From: Nemertoderma westbladi
Lineage: Eukaryota; Xenacoelomorpha; Nemertodermatida; Nemertodermatidae
Reading direction: 5' to 3'
Length of the DNA stretch: 64,000 bases
Assembly: GCA_032718475.1 (NCBI GenBank)
Contig: JAUCBJ010000577.1
Span: forward strand, 1-64,000
Part shown: positions 1 through 12,277 of the stretch, in pieces
How positions within the stretch are numbered: the first letter of the stretch is position 1
Layout of the letters: every line of letters begins with the position of its first letter
Translations under genes and position numbers: made by a program
Notes under the pieces: model-generated
Told to the model about the DNA's origin: nothing
The model's database searches: none
Seen by the model: the letters and a program-made list of their open reading frames with translations, nothing else

Positions 1-3000
1 GACCCGGTGGCAATACTGACACCATTCGGGTGGACGCTAAGTGGCCCAATCAAGAGCAAGATACCATTTAGGATGTCGGAGACATCAGGATGCATGTTCG
101 CGGGAACTATGCAGGAAATGGGTGATGAGGGAGCAGAGGAGCAGCTTAAAAGACTGCTCAGACAAGATTTTGAAGGATTAAAGGAGACCGGGGTCGGGAC
201 CTCGGTGGAAGACAAACAGGCTCAGCAGAGCGTAGAGGAGTCTATGAAGTGCGACGAGGGGCGGTACACCATAGGAATGGTATGGAAACTACCGAAGTTA
301 CCACTGCCCGATAATAGAGGGATGGTACTCACGAGACTCCGCAAGCTGAAACAAACACTAAAACGGAGCCCCGAGAAGAATGAGTACATCCACAGAACGA
401 TCAAGAAGTACGTCGAGAAAGGATGGGCCGTGGAGTTACCGGTCGACGAACCGAACACGGACAGGACATATTACCTGCCACTCCACGTGGCTTTAGACCC
501 AAAGAAAGGTAAACTGCGGATGGTAGTTGACGCATCGGCAAAGACCAACGGAAAATGCTTAAACGACTATCTGTTAGAAGGTCCAAACATATACAACTCG
601 GGCATAGAGGTCCTACTTAGATTTAGGAATGGGAAACACGCCTTCACGTGTGACATAGAAGGCATGTTCAACCAAGTCCGTGTAACGGAGGAAGATAGCG
701 ACAGTCAACGCTTCTTATGGTATAACGGCGAGGAAGAACCGTCGATAATACCGGCATATAAGATGGTAGTACAAAACATGGGAGCCAAGTCGTCTTCATT
801 TACGACGACTATGGCAGTGAGAGATACAGTGAAGGGGAAGGAAGATAGATACAGCACTAGGGCCGTCGATATGATTCGACGCGGCTTCTACGTAGACGAC
901 GGAATGGAGTCTGGAAATACGGTTAAGGAGATACTGGACACAGGGCGCGAGGTTCGCGACATCCTAAAAGGATCCGGCTTTAACCTGACCAAATTCCAAT
1001 CCAGTTCGGAAGAATTTATCAAGGCGATAGAGGACAAGAGACCAGAATCGACCATGGATAATCCCACAACAGCCAAAGGGCAGGACATGGCGAACAAGAG
1101 GACAGAATCTCAACAGAAGGCACTGGGAATCGTATGGAACAGAGAGACAGACGAACTGAAGTATCAGCTGAGCCAGGAGGGCGCAGACATCCACACGAAG
1201 AGGGGCTATGTGTCGTATATAGCAAGGATATACGATCCCCTAGGTCTAGCATCCCCATTATTAGTCACGGGGAAACAGATACTCAAGAGAGTATACAAAT
1301 TGAAGGATGAGTGGGACGTAGAGGTACCAGAGGAAATCAAGAAACAGTGGAGTAAGTGGACAGGAGACTTGGAGAAGATGGGAACATACAACATGCCACG
1401 AGTGTATTTCCCGGATGGGAACATGACGAATCTGGACCTACACATGTTCTCCGATGCGTCGTTGGAGGCGTACGGAGCGGCACTCTATTTAGTACAACGA
1501 GAGGGGGCTCACAAGCCCAGACTGGCCTTTAGCAAAGCAAAGTCAACGCCGCCAGATTCAGCATCAGTTCCCAAGTTAGAATTGACAGCTGCGAGACTAG
1601 GAGTTAGAGCCACAGCCTACCTAGTGGATACTATTCCCAACATAGTGGAGACACACTACTGGACGGACTCCATGGTAGTGCTTGGTTGGCTACATAACGA
1701 AAGGACGAGATACCCAATATTCGTCGCGAATAGGGTGGACGAGATAAGGGCGACCACAGAATTGGAAAGGTGGCACTACTGCCCAACGGATGAGAACCCA
1801 GCGGACTTGTTATCACGGGGCGTGGCACGCCACACTTTCTTAAAAAAGGAAGGATTGTGGCAACACGGGCCGCAGTTTCTGAGCGACAAGGAGGCCTGGC
1901 CGCCGATGAGAAAGGTGGACCCGGACTCAGGAGAGGTAGTGTCAGAAGGAGAAGAGGGAGATTCAGAGGGAGAAGAGATATACTCCCAGATGGTGAGGGA
2001 GATAAGGGACGTGCAACCTAAACCAGAAGAACTGTGCGATAACCCGACAGATAAACTCCTCAGCTACAGCTCTAGTTGGTATAAGACCAAGAAATTAGTG
2101 GCGTACTGGAGAGCCTTCGGGAATTTCCTCGCGGGAGTTGGCAAGGACAAGAAGATCAGGACAACCATAGATCTGGAAGGAGCGGCCAAGGCAGTCATCC
2201 GCTATGAACAACGGAAGAACTATGGCGACGAGGTGGAACGCGTCGGTAACCAACAGCACCTTCGACGGGACAGCGAGCTGATCACGCTGTCGCCACAACT
2301 TAATGACGACGGGATTCTAGTAATGAATTCTAGGGTGGGATACAACAACAGCATAGTCGTACCACCGAAACCCATCATCATTCCCACAGGATCGCCAATA
2401 GTCCACCAGATTATCTGGGACTCCCATAAGTCAATATTGCACGGGGGCACCAACCGAACCCTCACGGAGATAAGGAGGACCTTTTGGGTCAAACAGTTGA
2501 GGAAGAAGGTAAAAGCGGTAGTGGGGCAGTGCCAGACCTGCCGACGAGCGAAGAAGGAGAGAGCCATACAAGAGATGGCACCACTACCAGCGAGTAGAGT
2601 AAGACAGCACGACCCGCCATTTACGCATTGCGGTGTGGACATGTTCGGGCCGATAAAGATCAAAGTGATGCGACACACGGAGAAACGCTATGGCATTATC
2701 TTCGTATGCAACAACACACGGGCAGTAGGGATAGAACTCGCCCAAGATGCAACCGCATCAGCATTCATTAATGCTTTAGAAAGGTTTAGAGACCGCAAAG
2801 GTGGGACGATCGCAGTGATATACAGCGACAACGGCACCAATTTTGTGGGGGCAGAGAACGAGATGGCAGAGGCCTTGGATATCCTGGAAGGAGAAGAAGT
2901 CAGGGCAGCCATGAGGCGACGACAAGTAAAGTGGGAGAGAAGGACGCCGTATGCACCACATACACTAGGATGCGTCGAGAGACTGGTGGGCAGTTCGAAG

Positions 3001-3534
3001 CGTCTCATGACGAAATTAATGAACACCCATATGGTCACAGAGGACGTCTTGAGAACAGTATTAGCGAAGTGCGAGGGTATCATTAATAGCAGACCACTAT
3101 ATCCGGAGAATGATGACCCTGAGTCACTAGACGTGCTGACGCCTAGCCATTTTCTAATGGAAAGGCCAGCGACCATCGATATGCGGGGTGTAGATCCAGA
3201 CGACATACACTCCCGCCAAAGTTGGAAAGTCGCTAAAGCAATAAGCGCAGAGTATTGGAGGAGGTGGGTAGAAGAATACCTACCCACGCTCCATAAAAGA
3301 AGCAAGTAGAGGAAGCCGAATAGGGAGTTAAGAGTAGGAGATCTCGTAATCGTTACGGATGATACTATCATCAACAACCAGTGGCGGTTGGCGAGAGTTG
3401 TAGGCACTTACTCCGATGAGGACGGAAGAGTCCGATCGGTAGAAGTGCGGATAGGTGGTAAGATAGGTGCGAAGGACAGAAAAACCTACAGGAGAGCTGT
3501 AGGGAAATGCTGTCTGTTAGAAGGGGCACCTTAG
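1..3534 (+). pseudogene. BEL/Pao pol: RT, RNase H, integrase, DUF5641 (5' partial, one in-frame stop)
   Basis: The frame is open from base 1, so the true start is outside the window. In order: the linker motif FGWTLSGP; a reverse transcriptase with FYVDDGM (883-903); an RNase H with FSDASLEAYGAALY, KLELTAARLG and YWTDSMVVLGWLH; the integrase zinc finger (HGGTNRTL then CQTCRR); and the integrase core with GVDMFGP, YSDNGTNF and CVERLVGSSK as the D, D and E blocks. A TAG at 3307-3309 interrupts the frame. The same frame then stays open to 3534 and encodes the C-terminal domain (LRVGDLVIV, DGRVRSVEV, CCLLEG) usual for BEL integrases. The stop falls where the second BEL element has a tryptophan (RRKWN), which suggests a TGG to TAG change. 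The enzyme copies element RNA and integrates the cDNA. Confidence 0.9.
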
Positions 3535-4453
3535 TGGAGTTAGAGAAGAGTTTAGTCGTCCAAGCTTTGGACTGAGGGGGGTGGGATTGAGGGCGAGACG
3601 CCCTTCCCACACATAAAAAAAATAGAAAATAAAAATAAAATAATAGTACATAGTAGGTACGCAGTTAGTAGGCAGAAGTTAGTCAGTAAGAAGGTACGTA
3701 GTACCTAGAGTTAGTTAGTTAGTTAGGAGGTACGTAGTACCTAGAGTTAGTTAGTTAGTTAGGAGGTACGTAGTACCGTTAGTTAGGAGAGAGTTAGAGC
3801 GTACGTAGTACCGCTAGTTAGGAGAGAGTTAGAGGGTACGTAGTACCGCTAGTTAGGAGAGAGTTAGAGGGTACGTAGTACCGTGAGTTAGAGGGTACGT
3901 AGTACCGTTAGTTAGAGAGTTAGAGGGTACGTAGTACCGTTAGTTAAAGAGTTAGAGGGTACGTAGTACCATTAGTTAGAGAGAGAGTAAGAGTCAGAGG
4001 GTACGTAGTACCGTTAGTTAGTTAAAGAGAGTAAGAGTTAGTTAGAAAGTAACTAGTACTAAGAAGTACTAGTTAGTAAGAGATAGAGATAGAGGTAGAA
4101 GGGTATATATGGTATAGATATCAGTTAGTAATTAGTAGCGAGAGGGGGGCATATGAGTACAGCTGGATAAATCGTGTGGCCACGCGACGCATACTGTTGT
4201 ACTGCACAGGCCCACAAAGTAGGCCAGAATGTGGATTAGGAGATAGAATAATCCATAGGCAGTAGCAAGTAATAGGAAACAGTAAGGTAGTAGGATTAAA
4301 ATCAGATCAAAATAAATAGGATAAATAGGGCTAAGAAGGGGAACAAATTATGGTAACAGTAATAAGAAAATATAGGCTATTTAACTCAGAAATTCAGAAA
4401 GAGATAGGCCATCGAACTGAACTTAAACCACCTAAACCCATCACTCATCACAT
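3535..4453 (+). repeat. Inter-ORF spacer with tandem GGTACGTAGTACC repeats
   Basis: Between pol and the third ORF. From about 3640 to 4080 there are about ten irregular units of 25-45 bp built from GTTAGTTAG or GAGAGTTAGAG plus GGTACGTAGTACC. The core is GGTAC-GTA-GTACC, whose arms can pair as a short hairpin. From about 4080 to 4450 the sequence is purine rich and non-repetitive. No gene is seen. A 252-bp frame at 4350-4601 overlaps the next ORF and may hold its displaced start. Confidence 0.8.
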
Positions 4454-5915
4454 TTGCGCCTTGGCAAGGCACCACCTACTGGTGAGCGATCGGGCAGAGT
4501 TCGAGATGGCAGGCAAACTAGATGGGAGAGGAGAGAAGCAGAAGAGAGGGAGGAGGAAGCTAGGGTGCAGAGCTACGGCTTTGAGGAACAAACGACCTTA
4601 GACGAACTTCGTTGGGCTTCGTCAGGGAGTTCGGGGGAGTCTCTAGGGAAAGAACTGGGGTGGACGGTGGGATCACCGAGACAGTCGATGTCGGGATTGC
4701 AAGCGATGCCCATACCAGCGGGCGCCGAGGGCGATCAACCGCAAAGGAAGCTAGGGGAGCTTGAGGAATGGAGAGTTACGGGCAAGAACCAAGGCGGGAA
4801 GGGACATAGTGGGTCCACCGGGATACCGGGGTTGGGACCACTGCAAGAGGAGGACAAGGACGACGACGAGTTCGGAGAGATGCCGCCCATCGAGAGGATA
4901 GGCCACTCGGACACGGACTGGGTTGGCGGGAGGGTGGTGACGGCCAGTGGGGCGAGAGCCTTCTGGGACAAACCCGGCAAGCGGGCCTGGGTGCACGAGG
5001 AGCCGGCGATGGATTTCGCGGGGAGCACTATCAGGTTGGGCAAGCAACCGGGGACGGCACCACGGGTAGTATTCGGAGAGACGATGCCCGGGAGGGGCGA
5101 GGAGATCGACGTAGACAGGGACGCTAACGTCCAGAAGTTCGCCTATCAGCGACTCCACAGACCGCGGAGATCGCTTGGGATGAAAGACGACGTGGGGCGG
5201 GAGACATTGGTACTCGGTTGCGACTACTGTGGGAGACAGACCCACCAGGAAAGGAGCTGTTTGTACCGGTTCCAGAAAGGGACCAGCTGTCTCTACTGCC
5301 ACGAGACGAGCCACAGGATGGGAGCGTGTCCACGGTTGCAGAACCGATGTCCGAAGTGCAACTTTCGGAGACACCACGGACGCCAGTGCGACTGGATGGA
5401 CGACGAAGAGAAGTTCAGAAGATTCGAGGAGTGGGCCGACGTCGGGGCCATGACGCGCCAGCGCATGAAGGCCCAGGAGTTCAAGTGGGGTTTCTTCCTT
5501 ATCAATCAGGAGGCTCACATGGAGATCATAAAGCGGAGGCTACCATTTACCTATCAAGAGGTAGCAACGGCGGCGTCGTATGCCGGGGTGATAAACACAC
5601 AAAGGTATTTGGACATGTGCGCCACAGAACCGAGGGGAGTTTAGGGATTTCTTGGCGGAGCACGTGCCGCGAGCAATGAAGATGATCTTATGGGACACCA
5701 CCAGGGGGAGACAACAGGGCCACTCGGAGGGGCCACCGGCGAAGCGATATCGGGCACTAATAACACCAGCGCCCAAGGAGTCAACAACCGGAATCAGTAG
5801 GGAGGTGGTGGCGAAAGTCCGAAGGCAGAAAGCGGATCCCAGAGGAGCGGTAGTGACCAAGAAACGACCCAGGGAGGAGGACGCCAGAGGGAACTATCTC
5901 CAGAGGGACAAATAG
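4454..5915 (+). pseudogene. Third (3') ORF of BEL#1: triple zinc-knuckle protein, frame-broken
   Basis: A 396-codon frame (4454-5644) follows pol, in the place where an env-like gene would sit. It has three CX2CX4HX4C zinc knuckles at residues 256-269 (CDYC...), 279-292 (CLYC...) and 299-312 (CPKC...), then a charged and aromatic C-terminal region. The first in-frame ATG is at 4688; the frame is open earlier from a TTG at 4454, so the real start is unsettled (frameshift, splice or upstream ATG in another frame). At 5642 a TAG ends the frame, but the +1 frame carries on at once with FRDFLAEHVPRAMK and a lysine/arginine-rich tail to 5915, so a single-base slip is likely. Signal peptide and membrane segments are not apparent, so it does not look like an envelope protein. 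The best relative in view is the 866-residue ORF at 34765-37365. The role is unknown; nucleic-acid binding is inferred from the knuckles. Confidence 0.65.
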
Positions 5916-6633
5916 GTTCCCAGGGCCGGGGGAGAGAAACTGAGACTTTGACGTGGTACGCCTGGAAGGCGCCACGTGGGACGTATGAACTATTAAGTAC
6001 AAATTAAAATGATGCAAGCAATAAATAAGTGCAATTTGTATGTACGTACGTAGTAATCAGTAGTTTAGTCATAAATATACATTCGAAGTAAGTACTATAG
6101 TCATACAACCTTTCTCAATTAGCTACTGGGACTGGGGGGATAACTGACTATGGCACTATAGACGAGACACCAGACGATTTCACACTTCTTGAGTGCGACG
6201 GCACAGGAGGGGGGGTGAGACTCGTCAGAAGGGATAAGGTAGTCAAAGAGGGACGGAGTAATAGTGCGGAGTGCGGAGAGAGTGCGGATGCAATTCTAGT
6301 GTGGGGGGGGGGGGGGGAATGCGAGGCTGAGTGAGGGACAGGAAAGTCCGGGAGTTAGAGCGGGAGAGAGGAGAGTCTGTATGAGAGAAGAGTAGAGTCA
6401 GGGCGAAAGTGTTGGGGAAACAAAAATCGTGTGAGAAGTGAGCACGATCGGCCCGACATGGGACGCCAGGCATACAGGGTAGCGTTATCATACCCATAGG
6501 GAGCGGCCCGGAAAGCCGGCTCCGAGAGAAAAGAATTCCACCCCACACCCGATACTAGATCGGGATCCAGCGGGATTGTAGCGCACTTTAGGTGGATGCT
6601 ATCTTCTCACCGGGAAGATAGCATGGGGGGGAG
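5916..6633 (+). other. BEL#1 3' untranslated region and polypurine tract
   Basis: No gene is supported. The region contains a 15-base G run (6303-6317) and ends in a purine-rich tract, CATGGGGGGGAG (6622-6633), directly before the TGTT that opens the LTR. Such a tract primes plus-strand DNA synthesis in LTR elements. Confidence 0.6.
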
Positions 6634-7110
6634 TGTTAGCTTATTCAATCCCGCTAACCCAAACCCATAAAGTAGGCCGATAAGCAATATTGGGGGCCAC
6701 GAAATTGGGTAATCAATCACTCGTGTCACCCCAACAAAATGGGAAGGAGAAACACACAATGAGGGTCAGGGGCCAAACCCCTAACAGAGAGAGAATAGGC
6801 GGAGTGAACGGGAACACTCCAAAGGGTGCCAACAAGGGTATCAACCAATCAGAGGGGGAAAGGCATTGGCTAGGTAGAGTAACAAGGCCAACCCGTGCAA
6901 TATAACCAGTTGCAGTAATCATTTCATTCAGTTATCTCAGTGTTAGTTATTGGTGTTACAGTAGTAATAGTTTAGCTAGGGAAGTACCGGGACTTCAATT
7001 ACCGTATCCCGCCTTCCATGTACAACAACATTATTATTATATCATATCTATATCTATATACCCAAGTATTATACACATCAAACAACCGAAACTCTTTTAC
7101 TCTTCACACA
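6634..7110 (+). repeat. 3' LTR of BEL#1 (right end approximate)
   Basis: It begins TGTTAGCTTATTC straight after the polypurine tract, matching the TGTT start of the BEL#2 LTR in its own orientation. No 5' LTR is in the window, so the right edge is inferred from where LINE coding sequence begins (about 7170). It includes an AT-rich stretch near 7030-7085. Confidence 0.55.
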
Positions 7111-7171
7111 CGGCGGGGACGCGTGAACTGACAAACCGGATAAACCGGGATCCTATCTGGATCCCGTCACA

Positions 7172-7741
7172 CGGTGGAAAAGTCTGTGTCCACATTGTGC
7201 CAAGGCAGTTCTTGGGAAAGATTGCCTGGGGTGTGACTGCTGTGGGTCTTGGATACACACCGCATGCCTCGGCTTGGTCAAATCAGATATTTCCATTCTC
7301 ACGAAGAGTAAAAACTGTAAAATAGTGTGCAACACATGCGAATCGCGTGGCAGTTTTACCACCGGGGAACCTAATGTTCATCCGGCAGCTGTTACTACGG
7401 AAACACTAATGTCGGTCGTGTCCAACCTCAAAGATTCAATTTCAAAGGGGTTTAAGCAGCTGAACTCGGATTTATATGAGCTACGAGAAGAAACAAATGG
7501 TCTAGCGGCGGGGTCTTCAGATTCACCATGGACGATAGTTAGCCGGAAGACAACACGGACCACGGCATCCATGATGACATCGGATGATGTAGACCGGGAA
7601 GTGCGAGAACAACGGAAACGGGAGTTGAATATCGTTATTCGAGGATTACCGGTATTAGGCAAAGACTCTGACAAAGATAATATATCTTCCCTGTTGGAGT
7701 CGGAATTCCATCAGAAAGATGCAATTGTCTCAATACAGTAG
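7172..7741 (+). pseudogene. LINE#1 ORF1 with PHD-like zinc finger
   Basis: The frame is open from about 7172 to the stop at 7739-7741, about 190 codons, with no ATG seen upstream. Near the start a C4-H-C3 pattern is visible: CPHC, CLGCDCC, then H and C in WIHTAC, then CNTC, which fits a PHD finger. A serine/threonine-rich linker follows, then a basic region with ELNIVIRGLPVLG, a block typical of ORF1 proteins of CR1/L2-type LINEs (nucleic-acid chaperone domain). The frame stops early, and LINE sequence continues in other frames to about 7925. ORF1 proteins bind element RNA in the ribonucleoprotein particle. Confidence 0.7.
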
Positions 7742-8049
7742 TCTCCAGCCTTCCATCCAAAGATAACAAGGCCTCTCGTGTAATTATTCGTCTCACAAAC
7801 TTTGAAACCAAGAATCTTATTCTTAGTCAAAAGAAAAAACTTCGCCAATCTGCGTTATACAGAGCTGTATATATCGACCAAGATCTAACCCGTTTACAAG
7901 GCGAGCAGCAGTTTAATAAACGGTAAGCTGCCCGGAATCTTAGATCAACCCGATCAACAAACCGACCTATATCTCCTTCTTCAATCTCATCTCCATCGGA
8001 AAACGCGTAAACGGAGGAAAGCATAAAGCAACCAAGGACCCTTTTACTG

Positions 8050-9620
8050 GATGCTACGTAATAAATGCACAGTCGCTCAAGAATAAACTAACAGACTTTG
8101 AATTCTTTCTACAGTCAAATGGATATGGTATTGTTGGTATCACTGAGTCTTGGTTAACACACGAAATAACTGATAAAATGGTTAGCGGTAATGGTGACTA
8201 TATGGTATTCCGGAACGATCGCGTCTCTAGGGGGGTGGTGTCGCCATTCTTGTGCGAACAGACATCAAATGTGTCAAGGTTAAATTACCTCCGCAGTTTG
8301 AGGACACAGTAGAAGTGGTGGCCGTGGATTTGGTGGGTAGTTCCCCAAGTCGCTTTATTTGTACATATCGGTCGGGCACTATAGCAACCCTTGACTCTGA
8401 CAAATTGCTTTCCCAATGTTTATCTTCTCTTTGTGAAGTTACCTACCCATGCGTGGTAACTGGAGACTTTAACCTGCCTGATTATGATTGGCTTAAATTA
8501 ACCCACCCCTCTAATGATAACTATAATGTGCTTTCTCAATGTTTCAAGAGAAAAGTCTAACTCAATTGCAGCTAAAACCTAGCCGTGGTAATAACGTTTG
8601 TTCTTGTTTTTTTCTACTGAAGATATGTTTATTTCTAATGTTAATGTTTTGGCCCCTTATAGTACAAGCGATCACGATTCGGTTGTTTTTAGCATTTTAT
8701 CTGCTGACCGTAACTTTAGTTATCATGATTGTACTGGTTTTTAGGATTTTAAAAATGCAGACTATGTTAAGTTTTCCGACTATATAGATAACATAGCCTG
8801 GCCCTCTGTTTTCAATTCATGTTTGCTGGTAAATGATTTCTGGGATATTTTTAGTGCAGGGATTGATAAATTTGTTACATTTAAGGTTTTTGGTGCAAAG
8901 CGTAACAAAATAGTCCAACCAGAGTTCCTTAGACTTCTCCAGCGTAAGAAAAAACTGTTATGGCGGCGGCGCCATACAGTTAATGGTGGATTGGAATATA
9001 AGAAATATGCTAAAGATACATCACAAGCAACCTTCCGGGCTGCCTGCATACGCGAAAATAGTATTCTATGCTCAGGTAATATTGGAAATATTTTTGCACA
9101 TATAAATTCCAAACGTAACCTGAAATCAGGTATTTCTCCATTTAAGTACAAAGGTGCAACAGTTGTTAAGGATTGTGATAAGGCTCGAATTTTATCAAGT
9201 GTTTTTTCAGAAAACTTTTCACTTGATGATGGTGCTGTGCCTAATTTTGAGCGGCGTGTTCCAGCTCACGTATCTTTGTCCTCTGTCGATTTTACCCCAA
9301 TTAAAGTGTATACTTTTTTACGTACGATTGGAGGTAAATCCAGTCGCACTCCAGATGGTTTCCCTAGTTTGTTGTTTAGTAATTTATCACGGTGCCTTGC
9401 AGCTCCTTTAGCTACTATATTTCAAGTAGCCATGCTCTCCCTTCTATATATGGTTAACTGCTTACATTATACCGGTTTATAAGAAAGGTGATGCCTCTAA
9501 TCCGTATAAATATAGACCCATTTCGTTAACTTGTATTTCATGTAAGATTATGGAGATGTGTATCAAGGAGACAGTATTATAATATTTATACTTACACAAA
9601 GTAATATCTAAATCTCAGCA
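8050..9620 (+). pseudogene. LINE#1 ORF2: APE endonuclease and N-terminal RT, frameshifted
   Basis: Endonuclease signs: INAQSLKNKLTDFEFF, then GITESWLTHE (8139-8165), then in another frame VAVDLVGSSPSRFICTYRSG and VVTGDFNLPDYDW (8453-8491). The linker and RT start are at 8823-9482, with RKKKLLWRRRH, GGKSSRTPDGFPSLLF and, after a frame change, YKYRPISLTCIS. At least three frame changes make it inactive. The coding sequence runs into the 85-bp duplicated segment at 9621 and resumes at 10816 beyond the nested LINE. Confidence 0.75.
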
Positions 9621-9705
9621 TGGGTTTTTAAAAATGCGGTCTACTTGTTGTACTCAATTATTAGAATGTGTTACGGAGTGGTGCAATTTATTGGATAAAC
9701 GTCAT

Positions 9706-10815
9706 ACTACTACTAGGATCGGCATGCTGCATTGCAGCTGCATTTTTAAGAATGCTGTGCCGGCTTGTCGGCAAAATTGCGCCGCCACAACTCCCTATCA
9801 CCCATTACATTTGCTAGAACATCCGCATCTTCAAGACCAGTGTCCTTTAAGATGCGTCTCAAGAAAGTCATGGGCTGTCCACCATGTTTATTCACTCCAT
9901 GAGGCTGCCAAAGTACAAGATTATGCACTGGCTGGTCCTCACGGCGAAATCAATGTCCTGCAAAGCGGAGGCGATTTTGTTCTAGTGTCAAGCTTGGGGG
10001 AACCAATGAGATACCTCCAATGTTATATAGTGTCTGGTTGGAGATGTGTGCATTGTACACCGTACTTGACACAATGAACCCGGCGTAGCATTCTTATGAA
10101 TGTACCATCCAGAGATTTGGTGTCCTCAGCAGTTAGAGCCCAGCATGGACTCCCATAGAGGAGTACTGGAACTACTGCTGCTCTAAATAATCGGACCTTA
10201 AGTTTCTGATTAATTCTCGGTGACTTCCAAATCCTGGAAAGCCTATTCAAGGCTGCCCATGCCTTTCCCTTTCGTATTCGAAGGTCCTCACCTGACTTCC
10301 GGATCCATGATCCCAGGTAACAGAAGTCGTCCACATGCTCAAGCATACCATCCTTTGAGCTTCTGCTCATCCGATCAGAGACTTGCTGAGGACTTTCAAA
10401 GTTAACGGTCAGAATTTTGGTCTTTCTGGAGTTAATAAAAAGACCAACACTAGAAGCAGCATGTTCTAATGAGCTGATGAGCCGTTGGGCTCCCTCTAAT
10501 GATTCTGAGAGTACTCCTAAGTCATCAGCATAGTCTAGATCAGTTAGGTACTTGGCAGGATTTCCTCGACTTCTGGAGCCAGTAGGTGGAGTTATCATCA
10601 CCCCATCATCATTATGATAATCTAAGGACATGCGTAGAACATAGTCAACCACAATTATGAACAAGAATGGTGCAAGTGTGTTTCCCTGGAGGACGCCCCA
10701 TAACACTTCAAATGGTTCTGTGTCACCGTCAACAGTAGACACAAATGTTGTCGAACCATCGTATACTGATGATCTGATTGCTGCAATAATTTCATCAGGA
10801 ATCCCATATAATGAA
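9706..10815 (-). mobile_element. LINE no. 2 fragment nested in LINE#1, with 85-bp flanking duplication
   Basis: Minus strand, 5' truncated. The ORF at 10023-10742 encodes the RT C-terminal half: GVLQGNTLAPFLFIIVVDY, DLDYADDLGVLSES (the YADD catalytic box), GLFINSRKTKIL, and the thumb region LNRLSRIWKS with LLYGSPCWALTAED. Its 3' end (left side on the plus strand) reads as the TAG repeat CTAGTAGTAGTA. Host LINE sequence 9621-9705 is repeated at 10816-10900 with about six differences, so the insertion made an 85-bp target duplication. Other 3' ends of the same family are at 22505-22944, 23513-23600, 24157-24620 and 51220-51735. Confidence 0.8.
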
Positions 10816-12033
10816 TGGGTTTTTAAAAAAGCGGTTTACTTGTTGTACTCAATTATTAGAATGTGTTACGGAGTGGTGCAACTTATTGGATAGACGACAT
10901 AGCTGTGATATAATATATGTAGATTTTGCCAAAGCTTTTGATTCTGTGGTACATAGTAAATTATTGTTTAAGCTATCTAGTTACTGTATCACAGGCGATT
11001 TACTGTTATGGTTATCTGCATTTTTAACAGATCGTAGTCAAAAAGTATTAATTGGTAATAGTTTCTCAGATGTCTGCCACGTGGTATCTGGAACACCTCA
11101 AGGAAGTGTCCTAGGCCCAATATGATTTATTATACTGTATTTATTAATGACTTACCTGATGCCATTGATCGCCGTGTATCATGTAAATTATTTGCCGACG
11201 ATGTAAAGCTATATGCACAGACTTCAGATAGATTAATACTAACAAAGCCTTATAAGATTAGGAAATGTGGTCTGCCACTTGGCAACTGCATATTGCAGCA
11301 CATAAATGCAGCGTGCTTCACATCGGCTCGGCAGACCGCACTGACTGTCAATATATGTTAGGGGGGAAATTATTAAATGTAGAAACATCTTGTAGGGACC
11401 TCGGTATTACAATGTGCAGTAACCTTATTTTTGATACCTATTGTCGTGAACAATCTGCAAAGGCTTTCAAAATGATCAACCTTATATTTAAGTGCTTTCA
11501 CACCAACAACCGCATTGCATTAATTATAGCTTATAAATCTTATGTGCGACCCTTGTTAGAATGCTGTACATCAGTGTGGTCTCCGTATCATTTAGGAAGT
11601 ATAGATTTAATTGAGCGTGTCCTGATATATTTTACACTTACACGCCCGCCGCCTTTATAAACGTTGTAATTTATATTGTTCGTTAAGTTATTTAGATCGC
11701 CTTACTGACCTACAGTTTCAACCATTAGAAGTCCGCCGAATAATCTATGACCTGAAGATGACCTTTGCTATATATAATAACGACGTTGACTTAAATATTT
11801 CTGACTTCTTCAGCTTGGCTCCTAGGGCTGGGTTGAGAGGACATGACCACCGCAAGTTGCACGACCGGCAGTCTCGACTGTTAATGTGTAAAAATATATT
11901 TGCGTACAGAGTTTTTCCTATTTGGAACTGGCTCCCTGCTGAGATTGTTAACTCATTGTCTAAAAGCATTTTCTCAAATAAAGTTAAAGGCCTGAATTTA
12001 CTTTCCTTTTGTTATTTTAACCGAGCTATGTGA
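10816..12033 (+). pseudogene. LINE#1 RT, C-terminal half
   Basis: Continuation of LINE#1 after the nested element: STCCTQLLECVTEWC, then IIYVDFAKAFDSVVHSK, GTPQGSVLGP (11091-11120), a frame change, then FINDLPDAIDRRV and KLFADDVKLYA (catalytic FADD near 11195). Further frame changes lead to the thumb region (SAKAFKMINLIFKCF, YKSYVRPLLECC) and the tail block FAYRVFPIWNWLPAEIV ending at 12033. It is inactive because of at least two frameshifts. Confidence 0.8.
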
Positions 12034-12145
12034 TAAATATGTTTTAATATATAATATAACCAGTTATTGTAATGTTGTCTGTCCTTCATGTTTTTTTAAG
12101 TGGTTTTATCTATTATGTACTATAATATCTGTAATAAATAAATAA

Positions 12146-12277
12146 TTAAAAATAATATCTGTATAATGTCGAATTTTATCTGCTAATACGTTATTAAACT
12201 ATTTTAAAACTTTGTAGATATTTTGAACTATTTTAGATTTATTTTAAACTGTTGCAAATTTGTATGATCTATATAAC
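12146..12277. other. AT-rich spacer
   Basis: Short AT-rich spacer after LINE#1 with no gene. Just beyond it, ACCGTAAGTGTACC is repeated twice (12281 and 12300), and a (TAA)n run lies at 12367-12380. Confidence 0.5.

Larger units (their letters stand above)
1..7110 (+). mobile_element. BEL/Pao LTR retrotransposon no. 1, 5' truncated by the window
   Basis: The order on the plus strand is pol (from mid-protease/RT linker to integrase), a tandem-repeat spacer, an extra zinc-knuckle ORF, an untranslated stretch, a polypurine tract and a 3' LTR. The 5' LTR, gag and protease lie before the window. BEL/Pao is indicated by the pol layout: a linker with FGWTLSGP, an RT with YVDD, an RNase H, a zinc-binding integrase and a DUF5641-type C-terminal domain. 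The right end is approximate because no second LTR is available for comparison. The copy is damaged (a nonsense codon in pol, a frame break in the extra ORF) but otherwise open, so it is not ancient. BEL#2 at 32992-44474 is a divergent relative with the same unusual third ORF. Confidence 0.85.
7111..12145 (+). mobile_element. LINE no. 1 (CR1/L2/Daphne-like), decayed and interrupted
   Basis: A plus-strand non-LTR retrotransposon with an ORF1 carrying a PHD-like finger, an APE endonuclease and a reverse transcriptase, broken by frameshifts. It ends near 12145 in short A/T-rich repeats (AATAAATAAATAATTAAAAA). The clade guess rests on the endonuclease start (YVINAQSLKNKL) and the RT blocks (DFAKAFDSV, GTPQGSVLGP, FADDVKLYA). 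A LINE of another family is inserted in the opposite direction at 9706-10815, splitting the RT. Confidence 0.8.

Noticed and set aside
2220-3407. Long minus-strand ORFs opposite BEL#1 pol
   Set aside because: Shadow frames of an unmistakable pol gene; no motifs of their own.
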